This document shows positions 8,501-16,186 of a stretch of 21,213 nucleotides of DNA, piece after piece. The notes beneath the pieces were generated by a model. It did not search any database, was not told the origin of the DNA, and saw nothing but the letters and a program-made list of their open reading frames with translations. Made by a program: the position numbers and the translations under genes. The number at the start of each line of letters is the position of its first letter. Within the stretch, counting starts at the first letter, position 1. The DNA comes from Guillardia theta CCMP2712 (lineage: Eukaryota; Cryptophyceae; Pyrenomonadales; Geminigeraceae). The stretch is from assembly GCF_000315625.1 (NCBI RefSeq), contig NW_005434413.1:1-21213 (forward strand), written 5' to 3'.

Positions 8501-10790
8501 CCGTGTACCCTGCCTTGCACTTGCAGTCTGTGTAGCTCCCGCCCCCTACCCCGGCGGTCCACGAGTTGACCGGGCATGCTTGACAGGTCGACGAGTTGTC
8601 TGCCGCGCGCCCCTCCGAGTACTTGCCTGCCTCGCATGGCACGCAGCTTGCGTTGCCAGCGTCCTCCTTGTACGTGCCTGGCTCGCATGCCGTGCAGTTG
8701 CTGCCCCCGTCTGGTCCCGTGTACCCTGCCTTGCACTTGCAGTCTGTGTAGCTCCCGCCCCCTACCCCGGCGGTCCACGAGTTGACCGGGCATGCTTGAC
8801 AGGTCGACGAGTTGTCTGCCGCGCGCCCCTCCGAGTACTTGCCTGCCTCGCATGGCACGCAGCTTGCGTTGCCAGCGTCCTCCTTGTACGTGCCTGGCTC
8901 GCATGCCGTGCAGTTGCTGCCCCCGTCTGGTCCCGTGTACCCTGACTTGCACACACATTGGTGAAGGGAAAGGCTTCCTTCGAATTGTGTTGTCATGTGA
9001 TCAGGACAGGTTGTACATTCCTGTGTTCCGAGTGTGTCTTTGTATTTGCCTAGAGCACATGGTATGCAAGATTCGTTTGCTTTGTAGTAACCGATTAAAC
9101 ACACGCAATCGTTCAAGGTTTCGCTGCTTTCTGGGCTTGTCGAAAACTCAGGGCATGGCTTGCACAAGGAGTTGTTTACCGAATCTTTGTATGTGCCAGC
9201 CTTGCAGGGGGTGCATGTACTGCTAGAATTTGAACGTTCAAAACCTTGCAAGCAAGAACAAGTCTGTCCATCTAGAGAGGTTGAAAAATTTGGGCAATTT
9301 CCACACTCCGTGTCACTATTTACAGTGCACCCTTTTGACAAGATTTGCCCTGCATTACACATGGAGCAATTCCTGCACAGGTTGTCTGCAGTCTGGTTGC
9401 AAGGAGCTGCGATGTATTGGTTTGCCTCGCATGGAGTGCATGCCTTACACAAAGAATCCTCCAGAGCTGAACATGCTGACATCAAAACTTCTCCCTCCTG
9501 GCAAATCGTACAGTTGGTGCATGTTGAAGCTCCTTGCAAGGCAAACTGCTTGTTGGTACAGGAAAGGGAGAACAAAGACAGTTGAAAGGCTGTACCCTGA
9601 AAACCGCCGATCGATTCGAATGAAACTACAAGGGAAGAAAGAGCGAACGTCACGTTGTAAGACGATTCATGGGTGAAGGCACTCAAATTCCATACACTGT
9701 GACAATCGTCTCGAACCTGAACGCTGTCCAACAGCACCTGAGACGGGCAAGACCAAAGTTGAAGTCTCAACTGCGCAAGAGCGTCTTGCACTGGGCGGGT
9801 TTGCAGGAGAGAAGTGATATGAGTCGCGTTTGGCGGTGAAAACCACCATTGACAGTTGTAGTTGTAATGCCAGCCTCCAAACCCGTTGGTCACATTGATG
9901 ATCTCACTTGACAGCAAGGTCTCTGATGCAGGACACTTACTGTACGAAGAGTCCCACGTAAGTTGCAAAGTGTATGTGTCTGACAAGGAACGATCAAGGT
10001 CAATCTTCACTCCATACTCAGAGTCCAGTGACATGGTGCTGTTGGAGACGTTCTCACAAGTAAAGAGCTGTGCTAGAGCGGAAGCAGCGCAATCCATGCT
10101 GAGGCATCGATACACGCGGTAAGTCTCAGACCGATTGGTGCAACTCGTCTGCTCCAGATCAAAAGTTCGCAAGGACAGCACAACCCTCGATATTCCTGGT
10201 GGTTGGATCAGCCAACTGCAGACATCGGAACTCGCTCCCATGGATTCAGAGACCTGGCCCGAGTTACTTCTAATGGGATGAGTCTCGTTTGTGCAACCCT
10301 CAGTCAACCCGACATAGCTGAAATTGACGCCCGACGGGCTCGGAATGGCTGAGATGGTGAGATTGATGTAAAGCCCGAAATTCACAGGGACCTTTTCCAA
10401 CGTCGAACCACAGACTGTGCCAAAGGCCGATCTGCTCGCACAGAAGACATCTTGGCACACGAGTATCTCAATGAAGAAATCCTTGGAGCATTCCAAGCTC
10501 GCATTCAGGCCCAGAGAAAACTGCACGGATGCAATCGAGCTTGAAGGAGGAGAAATCAACCAGGAGCATGAGTATGCCTCTCCACCAGGAAGCATCAGTG
10601 CATACGTCCCCTGTGAATCCTTGGTCGTGCGCACCTGTCCCGCACAGGAAACAATCTCCTCTACACTGCGCACTTCCATCTTACCGCCGTCCTGCATGGA
10701 CACGGGTATTGCAGCCCAAACCAAACCCAGATTCATCAGCAGGCATGACAACACGAGTACACTCAACCCACTGTGGGAATACAGTGACAT
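5589..10790 (-). CDS. Large secreted CUB-like / TNFR-like / GCC2_GCC3 / NHL-repeat protein, four exons
   Basis: Predicted exons are 10790-6138, 5938-5864, 5809-5681 and 5633-5589, all joined in phase 0 (about 1,633 residues, stop TAA at 5589-5591). Introns are 199, 54 and 47 nt. An alternative acceptor would shorten the last exon to CL-stop. The N-terminus is a signal peptide (VLVLSCLLMNLGLVWA). Three CUB-like domains follow (residues about 50-410), each with paired Cys and a CSWLI.PP or CQWWFSPP core. A TNFR-like Cys-rich stretch comes next (about 415-500), then an array of GCC2_GCC3 (ephrin-receptor-like) Cys repeats (about 500-1200, core CKAGYTGPDGG..CTACEPGTYKE). The C-terminal NHL-type beta-propeller repeats (about 1240 to the end) have blades such as NHVVRYI, NHRVRSF, NNKIRII and NNQVRVL. 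N-glycosylation sequons are very frequent. No transmembrane helix is visible after the signal peptide, so a secreted or cell-surface adhesive/sensor role is inferred. The NHL phasing across the three introns strongly supports the splicing model. Confidence 0.85.
5973..6118. repeat. Imperfect GAG/GGA and GGT trinucleotide tract in an intron
   Basis: This purine-rich plus-strand tract (interrupted GAG/GGA units, then GTGGTGGTGG) fills the predicted 199-nt intron 5939-6137 of the large secreted-protein gene. On the transcribed strand it is a pyrimidine tract upstream of the acceptor TATGTTCAG, as expected for a 3' splice site. Confidence 0.8.
6291..6426 (-). repeat. 24-bp in-frame minisatellite, about 5.7 copies
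   Basis: Copies begin at 6291, 6315, 6339, 6363, 6387 and 6411 and are essentially identical. On the minus strand each encodes the octapeptide TNCVLVLS in frame within the NHL region of the large secreted protein (last copy TNCVLVRS). The unit is a multiple of three, so copy-number change would keep the frame. A cryptic intron spanning it (GTGTTC...TGCTCAG) is conceivable but has a poor donor. Confidence 0.9.
7270..8950 (-). repeat. Near-identical 216-bp and 156-bp tandem coding repeats (GCC2_GCC3 array)
   Basis: In protein order there are four 72-residue A units (216 bp), then a 52-residue B unit (156 bp) and an A unit alternating twice as a 372-bp higher-order repeat, then a degenerate unit. 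The register is visible as 216-nt spacing (8144, 8360, 8576, 8792) and 372-nt spacing (7400, 7772, 8144). Copies differ at only a few bases, such as GVGGGS versus GVGSGS and KEDAG versus KEVAG. Synonymous sites are also conserved, which points to recent expansion or gene conversion. Each A unit has three N-x-S/T sequons. Confidence 0.93.
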
Positions 10791-10946
10791 CGATGCAACG
10801 AGAGGATCGGATTGGATCTTATCTGCGTTTCACGAGTGTTGCTGAATCATGATCTCTTCCTTGAGTTCAGTCATCTACCTCATCAGTTCACTGACTTCCT
10901 CTTCCTGCCTCTGCCTCCTTCACTTCCACAGGCCTCCTGCCTCTGC
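10791..10946. promoter_or_regulatory. Upstream region of the large secreted-protein gene
   Basis: This lies immediately 5' of the ATG at 10790 (minus strand) and should contain its 5' UTR and core promoter. It is pyrimidine-rich on the plus strand toward 10900. No TATA box or other specific element stands out. Confidence 0.35.
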
Positions 10947-11066
10947 CTCCTTCACTTCCTCGTCCTCTCTCTGTCTCCTTCACTTCCTCGTCCTCTCTCT
11001 GTCCCCTTCACTTCCTCGTCCTCTCTCTGCCTCCTTCACTTCCTCCTCCTCTCTCTGTCTCCTTCA
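10947..11066. repeat. 28-bp pyrimidine-rich minisatellite, about four copies
   Basis: The motif TTCACTTCCT recurs at 10951, 10979, 11007 and 11035, with a decayed fifth start at 11063, giving an exact 28-bp period. The unit is not a multiple of three, which argues against coding. Serine/leucine open frames across it are artefacts. Confidence 0.88.
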
Positions 11067-11159
11067 GTCACCATGATCCTCCTCCTCCTTCTCCCGCGCC
11101 TCCTCCTGCAAAGAGATGTCGCCATGCCATTTGACACAACCGTTACTCCAATCGTTACG

Positions 11160-11226
11160 TGCCCCCCCGGGGCCGGGCCTCGCCGCGGGCCGGGCTCAGG
11201 CGGCCCGGGCCCGGAGCGCTCGGGGA
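11160..11226. repeat. GC-rich block with CCGGGCC motifs (left member)
   Basis: A run of about 65 bases is nearly all G and C, with overlapping palindromes such as GGCCCGGGCCCGG. It abuts the 47-bp inverted repeat at 11247. A similar block flanks the other copy at 15085-15330. Function is unknown. Confidence 0.5.
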
Positions 11227-11246
11227 CTACTTACCGCTACTGAACT

Positions 11247-11293
11247 TTTACTCAAAGTTAAGTTAAAAATCAGTAGGAGGACAATCAGGAGAG
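11247..11293 (+). repeat. 47-bp outer inverted repeat, left copy
   Basis: It matches the reverse complement of 15027-15073 at 44 of 47 positions by eye (core TTTACTCAAAGTTAAGTT, ending CAATCAGGAGAG). The pair encloses the inverted gene duplication, and in each case the GC-rich block lies on the outer side. Confidence 0.85.
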
Positions 11294-11450
11294 TCGAGGA
11301 GGCCATTAATGATATCATTTTTTAAAGTAAAGTGTGTAGTAAACTTTTTGTACTTCGATCGAAAAGTAGTTTGTTCGATTGCCGTGAGGTTGAAAACCAA
11401 CTATTTCATCAGCCCGGCAGTAAAAAGAGTCGGCTTAACTTTCAGTAAAC

Positions 11451-11524
11451 TCACGTGACGTGACGTGACGCGCTACCGGTAGTCACCTCGGGGAGTCCTG
11501 GGGGTGGTTGAGAGGTCACGTGAC
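11451..11524. promoter_or_regulatory. CACGTG (G-box type) and TGACG elements upstream of the left gene copy
   Basis: TCACGTGA (11451-11458) is followed directly by repeats of GTGACGTGACG, and a longer palindrome GTCACGTGAC lies at 11515-11524. CACGTG and TGACG are the classic core sites of bHLH and bZIP factors in plants and algae. They sit about 160-230 bp upstream of the predicted ATG at 11682. Regulatory use is inferred. Confidence 0.45.
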
Positions 11525-11681
11525 CCGATGATATCAATCGCGTCATCCGATCCCCGTGACTGGCATATCAATTGAACTTCATCTCTTGCGATTCATATCA
11601 GGCTTGCAGTGGACCACGACCCTCCGCGGCGGCTCAAGCTCGTCAATCTTCTAAGTGCCACCCTAAGCTCTGGGCCTCAAC

Positions 11682-12466
11682 ATGCCCCCCCCTCAGGCTC
11701 GCGCGGACGGCAGACTGGGTGAGTACAGAACAGGCCGCTTGCTTCCGAATCTTCATAGCACTTCCTCGTGAACGAACCCTGTCGCTTTACCTGCCGCGTC
11801 GCCAGCATCACAGCAGAAGCCATGCCGACAAACATGCCGACAAGCATGCCGATCTCATTCTCCTCCTTGGGATCTGCAAGCTCGCCGGAATCAGCAGCAT
11901 CTCAAGGGTCTTCCAGGCGCAACCTCCGCGTGAGCTTCTCGCAAGTCGACGAAGAGCTGGATCGCCGTCACAACCGGATCCGCACCTTGACGAAGCAGCT
12001 TGTTCCTAGCGCGAGCATGGCTGACTTGCATGCTCGCCATGCCGACAATGACGAGGATGAGCCATTGCACTCTCCGGTGTTGGATCAGCTCTCCGAAGTA
12101 GTCTTGAGAATCTTGCCTCGACGCCACTCCTTGAACGACTTGCAGACGACAGGAAGTCAGAAACGTACCATCCTCAAGAGCGAGTCCACCCTCCAGTCAA
12201 ACAGAACAGGCCGAAGGAAGTCGGACATCGCTCGATACGAGCTGAGCAAGACCTACACGTGTCTGGGCAGCAAGGAAGAGGCCAAAGAGACCAGGCCAAA
12301 AGCCACCTCCGCTCCAAGACTCGGGCAGAGGAAGACTCCAGAGCCTGCAGAGGTTGAGCTCAAGGTTGAATCTGGTTTATCTCATCTCTGGGACAACTGT
12401 AAGAAAATGAGCGACACATACCTTATAGGGGCTATCCAGACTCTTGAGCAAGTTTTCGTTCAGTGA
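11682..12466 (+). CDS. Unrecognised RVxF-motif protein, left copy of an inverted gene pair
   Basis: Predicted exons are 11682-11718 (MPPPQARADGRL) and 11814-12466, separated by a 95-nt GTGAGT...CACAG intron with matching phase (690 nt, 229 residues, stop TGA). Without splicing, the frame could begin at an ATG at 11768 instead. The protein is basic and mostly disordered. After a short MPTN/MPTS repeat come RVSF (residues 51-54, a PP1-docking-type motif), an acidic patch (DNDEDEP), PKA/14-3-3-like RRHS and RRKS sites, and a more conserved C-terminus ending LIGAIQTLEQVFVQ. Compared with the minus-strand copy it lacks about 23 residues near the N-terminus (RDERREWLLRRS region). No known domain was recognised. 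The RVxF and RRxS motifs suggest a phosphatase/kinase regulator or scaffold, which is inference. Confidence 0.65.
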
Positions 12467-12576
12467 TGTTGATGTAGTTTACATAAGAGATTAGATTTGG
12501 TAGTGCACTATGTCAATTTCGTTTTCCAAGGCAATATATCCAACAGCCTTCACCTGAGCTACGTTTATACGAGAGC
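11811..12576 (+). repeat. Left arm of a large inverted repeat
   Basis: It is similar to the reverse complement of 13455-14352 across the second exon, stop codon and about 110 nt of 3' flank. The flank just after the stop differs at only about one base. The arm starts exactly at the CAG acceptor of the predicted intron and ends in GAGAGC. The arms differ in length because of the MPTA array and an indel of about 70 bp. Confidence 0.92.
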
Positions 12577-13454
12577 TTGTCTAGCGCAAGCGCAAATCTC
12601 AAATCAGGAACACAAATACAAGACCTGTTTACAGGTCTTGAGGCATCTTCTCATCATATCTTCAGTTGCCCTTTTGCTCACGCTTTACCGAGAGCTGGAG
12701 ATGATTGATAACGAGACTTGAGACAGACATGTATCAGAGCTCTGTGAAGGCGAGCTCAAGCCTCCGCAGGAATGAATCTTATTGAGCAGGAGTGGGCAGC
12801 AAGAGAAGCCATGGTCTTGTCTTACAGCCATGAGGGCAGCAAGAGCTCTAACGGCCACCGGGCTTCTGGATAACAACCCCTGTTGGGCGACAGAGTGTGC
12901 CAAGTACGGGTGGTATCTCCTGTACTGTAAGATTGGCTGAACCTCGAGGAGAAGCAAGGGCTCTAACGGCAGTACGATTAGATGAACCTTGAGGAGGAGC
13001 AGGCAGCAGACCTAAGCGGACGCACGAGGGATGCTCGCTCATGCGTGAGGAGCCTCACATTCCTGGTGGTTCCCCTCGATTATGAAAGCATCGTCAACAA
13101 CTGCTAAGGTGGTCTGTCCTTTCCCTTGCTGTGTGTGCTACGAATCAAAAGTGTGTTGGCGTTATCAAATAAACTTCATATCTCTACTCTTCACCTTTGT
13201 ATGCGATCCAGCGGAGTTGCCTTGAACATTTGCTGTAGACGTCTGCAACCCTGTACAAACCCGTAAAGCTACGGGTGTGACAACAAGTTTTTTCACAGAT
13301 CATGATCCAGGGATGATTTGATTCGTATTGTCTTGCTCCCTCTAGCTCGTTGTCCAGCTCTCAAGTCTAGTTGTCAGGTATGTGTAACTCATGTTTGCCT
13401 TTTCCCAGAGCCCGACGACAGGGAACAAGATCGTGGAGGACAATAAATAGAAAC
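12577..13454. other. 878-bp spacer between the inverted repeat arms
   Basis: No convincing gene is seen. It holds a perfect hairpin (12619-12640), degenerate direct repeats around AGCTCTAACGGC (near 12845 and 12960), and one AATAAA at 13168-13173 on the plus strand. Short open frames lack any recognisable protein character. It should contain the 3' UTR ends of the two converging genes. Confidence 0.5.
12619..12640 (+). other. Perfect 9-bp stem-loop
   Basis: CAAGACCTG, the loop TTTA, then CAGGTCTTG form a perfect hairpin about 150 nt after the left gene's stop codon. It could shape the 3' UTR or mark an insertion point. No U-run follows, and it is not a bacterial terminator context. Confidence 0.5.
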
Positions 13455-14352
13455 GCTCTCGTATAAACGTAGCTCAGGTGAAGGCTGTTGGATATATTGC
13501 CTTGGAAAACGAAATTGACATAGTGCACTACCAAATCTAATCTCTTGTGTAAACTACATCAACATCACTGAACGAAAACTTGCTCAAGAGTCTGGATAGC
13601 CCCTATAAGGTATGTGTCGCTCATTTTCTTACAGTTGTCCCAGAGATGAGATAAACCAGATTCAACCTTGAGCTCACCCTCTGCAGGCTCTGGAGTCTTC
13701 CTCTGCTCGAGTTTTGGAGCGGAGGTGGCTTTTGGCCTGGTCTCTTTGGCCTCTTCCTTGCTGCCCAGACACGTGTAGGTCTTGCTCAGCTCGTATCGAG
13801 CGATGTCCGACTTCCTTCGGCCTGTTCTGTTTGACTGGAGGGTGGACTCGCTCTTGAGGATGGTACGTTTCTGACTTTCTGTCGTCTGCAAGTCGTTCAA
13901 GGAGTGGCGTCGAGGCAAGATGCTCAAGACTACTTCGGAGAGCTGATCCAACACCGGAGAGTGCAATGGCTCATCCTCGTCATTGTCGGCATGGCGAGCA
14001 TGCAAGTTAGGCATGCTCGCGCTTGGAACAAGCTGCTTCGTCAAGGTGCGGATACGGTTGTGACGGCGATCAAGCTGTTCGTCGACTTGCGAGAAGCTCA
14101 CGCGGAGGTTGCGCCTGGAAGACCCTTGAGATGCTGCTGATTCCGGCGAGCTTGCAGATCCCAAGGAGGAGACTGAGAGGTCGGAAGCAGAAGAAGAGCG
14201 CCTGAGGAGCCACTCTCTCCTCTCGTCACGCATGGCTGCGGTCATGTTTGTCGGCATGGCTGTCGGCATGGCTGTCGGCATGGCTGTCGGCATGGCTGTC
14301 GGCATGGCTGTCGGCATGGCTGTCGGCATGGCTGTCGGCATGGCTTCTGCTG
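13455..14352 (-). repeat. Right arm of the large inverted repeat
   Basis: This is the reverse-complement partner of 11811-12576. Its outer boundary at 14352 again coincides with the CAG preceding AGAAGCCATGCC, the splice-acceptor position in the left copy. Beyond it the sequences diverge completely. Confidence 0.92.
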
Positions 14353-14491
14353 GGGCTTGGGGCGTGCGGTGCGGAGAAGCGGGGGAGGGAAGGGTATGTA
14401 GGAGGAGTTGCTGGAAGTTAAATATTGCCACCCCTGGGTTACAGCATGAGCCATGTGGAGGGGTACTTGATACTAGAAAAATGGGGGTCAT
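13565..14491 (-). CDS. Unrecognised RVxF-motif protein, right copy of the inverted gene pair
   Basis: This 308-residue open frame ends in the same VFVQ-TGA as the left copy and is alignable to it across the second exon, with scattered substitutions (for example ADLHARH versus PNLHARH, RLGQRK versus KLEQRK). It keeps the RVSF, RRHS and RRKS motifs and adds RDERREWLLRRSSSASD, absent from the left copy. Seven MPTA units and one MPTN precede this. The true start is uncertain. The homologous part begins at 14349, right after a CAG, and the first exon of the left gene is not found upstream. Either a new first exon or the continuous frame from the ATG at 14491 is used. The intact frame despite divergence suggests it is or was functional. 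Confidence 0.6.
   Translation of the reverse strand: MTPIFLVSSTPPHGSCCNPGVAIFNFQQLLLHTLPSPASPHRTPQAPAEAMPTAMPTAMPTAMPTAMPTAMPTAMPTAMPTNMTAAMRDERREWLLRRSSSASDLSVSSLGSASSPESAASQGSSRRNLRVSFSQVDEQLDRRHNRIRTLTKQLVPSASMPNLHARHADNDEDEPLHSPVLDQLSEVVLSILPRRHSLNDLQTTESQKRTILKSESTLQSNRTGRRKSDIARYELSKTYTCLGSKEEAKETRPKATSAPKLEQRKTPEPAEGELKVESGLSHLWDNCKKMSDTYLIGAIQTLEQVFVQ
14246..14341 (-). repeat. 12-bp coding repeat, eight units (MPTA x7, MPTN)
   Basis: On the minus strand ATGCCGACAGCC is repeated seven times and followed by ATGCCGACAAAC. The left copy has only about two and a half related units (MPTN, MPTS, MP). Copy number therefore differs between the two paralogues, consistent with slippage after duplication. 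Every unit begins with ATG, so the start codon cannot be picked from sequence alone. Confidence 0.93.
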
Positions 14492-15026
14492 AGAAGGGGT
14501 AACGGAGTGTTACCACGGGTGGTAGCTCGAAGATCCGACGATCACAGGCCATTTAAAAAACAAAAGAAATTATTTTGAAAACAAAGAGCAAAATTAGAGC
14601 ATATCTTTTGGAGGTTCGAAAAATTCAACTCATCAACTTCGGCATCATCTTACAAATACATGTACATGTATATGTATATAGCGAGTACAAAGTCTAAAAG
14701 ACAAATTGTAAACGGATTAACTTGTACTCTGTGACAGCAGGATTTTTTTCTAAAAATAGCGTTTATGAAAGTAAAGAAGGGAAAGGTTACTCGCCTTGCG
14801 TCCTGTCAGAGTTTTGACTTCTTCCAACATTCGATGCGAGGTATTAGAATCCTCTCTCAAGATTTCAAATTTTCCCCTGGTGTGCTTATCTTTCGGTAAT
14901 GATCTGCCGGAATCTCAAGTTTGAGCCTGAAATGATCGGGCTACTACTCCATGAGTCACTACCAGTAGTACTGACGGTGTCAAATTTAACTTAAAACCGC
15001 CCTCGTAAGCACTACTGACTCGTGAC
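14353..15026. other. Non-coding stretch outside the right arm
   Basis: No gene is supported apart from the possible N-terminal extension to 14491. From about 14540 to 14760 it is AT-rich, with a perfect 14-bp palindrome TACATGTACATGTA at 14657-14670. It shows no homology by eye to the corresponding left flank (11294-11810). Confidence 0.45.
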
Positions 15027-15073
15027 CTCTCCTGATTGTCTTCGTACTGATCTTTAACTTAACTTTGAGTAAA
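15027..15073 (-). repeat. 47-bp outer inverted repeat, right copy
   Basis: The reverse complement matches 11247-11293 with three mismatches. It lies directly inside the GC-rich block that begins near 15085, mirroring the left side. Confidence 0.85.
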
Positions 15074-15084
15074 GGGTGACCGTT

Positions 15085-15330
15085 TCCGAAGCTCATCGGA
15101 CCGAGGCGGGCCCGGCGATTTCAGGCGGCCCGGACCGTACTACGGTACTGAGTCATAAGTGAGTCCCGCCGCCGGGCCCGGGGGCCCAGTGCGCGGCCGT
15201 CAGTGCGAACTACTTGACTCAAAATCAAGTTAAGTACCGCCGGAGTCCGATCCCACGTTTCAAGTCGCAGTGTATACGGAGTAAGTGCCGATAATCAACT
15301 GACTCGGTTGTTGCCCGGCCCGTGCCAGTG
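15085..15330. repeat. GC-rich block with scattered CCGGGCC and ACT/AGT motifs (right member)
   Basis: The block mixes GC palindromes (GGGCCCGGGGGCCC, GGCGGCCCGGACC) with short AT-containing words such as TACTACGGTACTGAGTC and ACTTGACTC. There is no open frame of note. Composition resembles 11160-11226 and the block at 21080-21115, so it may be a dispersed genomic repeat. Confidence 0.5.
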
Positions 15331-16186
15331 GCGTCACCACGATCGGATGGCCCTGGTGGGACTCGGCCCGGGAGGCGTGACATTTCAAAAGTCTTGTGAC
15401 TGAAATTTGAACTGGAGGATTTGGTGGGAAAAATGGTGAGGCAAGTTCAAATTGAGGGTGTGGTGTGGTGGGGTGGGGTCGGGTGGGGAATTGCAGAAAT
15501 CACATAGTAGGTTTGAGGTAATTTATCGAAATTATGACACAATAGTTTAAACTTTGATGAAATATATCTAAATATATTTCGAAAGTTGAACGAAGTGAAC
15601 TGGGTGGGTAGTCCGCTGTGGGGGTTGTGTGGTTCCCGCCCTCGGGAAATGGCTTGGCGAAAGTATGGAGACAAGGGAGGAACGAGGAGAAGAAGAGGAG
15701 GGGGGATGAGATATACACGTAGATGAATCACAAGAGAGATAGAGAATCAAGAAGCAGGATCGCAAGAGCTCCTGGTGGCATTTAATGTAGAAATCGTCAA
15801 AAGTACTGGAAGGGGAGCTAAGAAGGAGGAAGTACACGAGTGAAGATGTCATGATGGGATGACCTGGGATTTTCTTTTATCTTGTAAATTTAGATTTCTT
15901 CGAGAGAGGCATAACATCACACAAACATAGAACACAGAACAGATTTGATCTCCTTGATTATACTGCATTGATCTGATATAACTTGCAGATGTTGGGTATC
16001 CAGCGATATTTCAAAAAGCTCGAAAGCTCGATAGCTTTTGGATCTGGTCTGTGCACAAAAGAATCAAACGTATGAGTCATATCCATGTAACTGTGCACAA
16101 GAACATTGATTCATTTGTTCACAGCAGTCAGAAGGAAGGCAACGCGAGGCTGAAACGAAGAAAGAGACTACAGAGGTATCCTGTAG
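15331..16186. other. Intergenic region upstream of the 802-residue protein gene
   Basis: No gene is supported. A G-rich tract (GTGGTGTGGTGGGGTGGGG style) lies at about 15460-15490. The remainder is of ordinary composition and should include the promoter and 5' UTR of the plus-strand gene starting at 16187. Open frames on the minus strand here are Ser/Pro-rich and unconvincing. Confidence 0.45.

Noticed and set aside
7404-8945. 513-codon open frame on the plus strand
   Set aside because: It is antisense to the GCC2_GCC3 repeat array. Because the repeat lacks stops in this frame, tandem copies keep it open. The translation is a monotonous Cys/Val/Leu/Arg repeat with no domain, while the sense frame has a signal peptide and known modules.
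6291-8950. Possible CRISPR array
   Set aside because: The regular repeats have no unique spacers, lie inside a coding frame, and the context is eukaryotic.
7975-8958. 327-codon minus-strand frame shifted from the large gene
   Set aside because: It is the same repeat effect in a second frame of the coding strand. It gives a repetitive Arg/Gly/Gln peptide and starts and ends with the array.
10812-11243. 143-codon plus-strand frame
   Set aside because: It is built on the 28-bp minisatellite, whose period is not a multiple of three, and on the GC-rich block. There is no protein character.
14232-14525. Plus-strand frame encoding MAVG repeats
   Set aside because: It is the antisense reading of the MPTA 12-bp repeat, with no independent support.
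14600-14640. Possible tRNA T-arm (GGTTCGAA at about 14612)
   Set aside because: The following bases do not complete a T-stem, and no acceptor or anticodon stem could be built around it.
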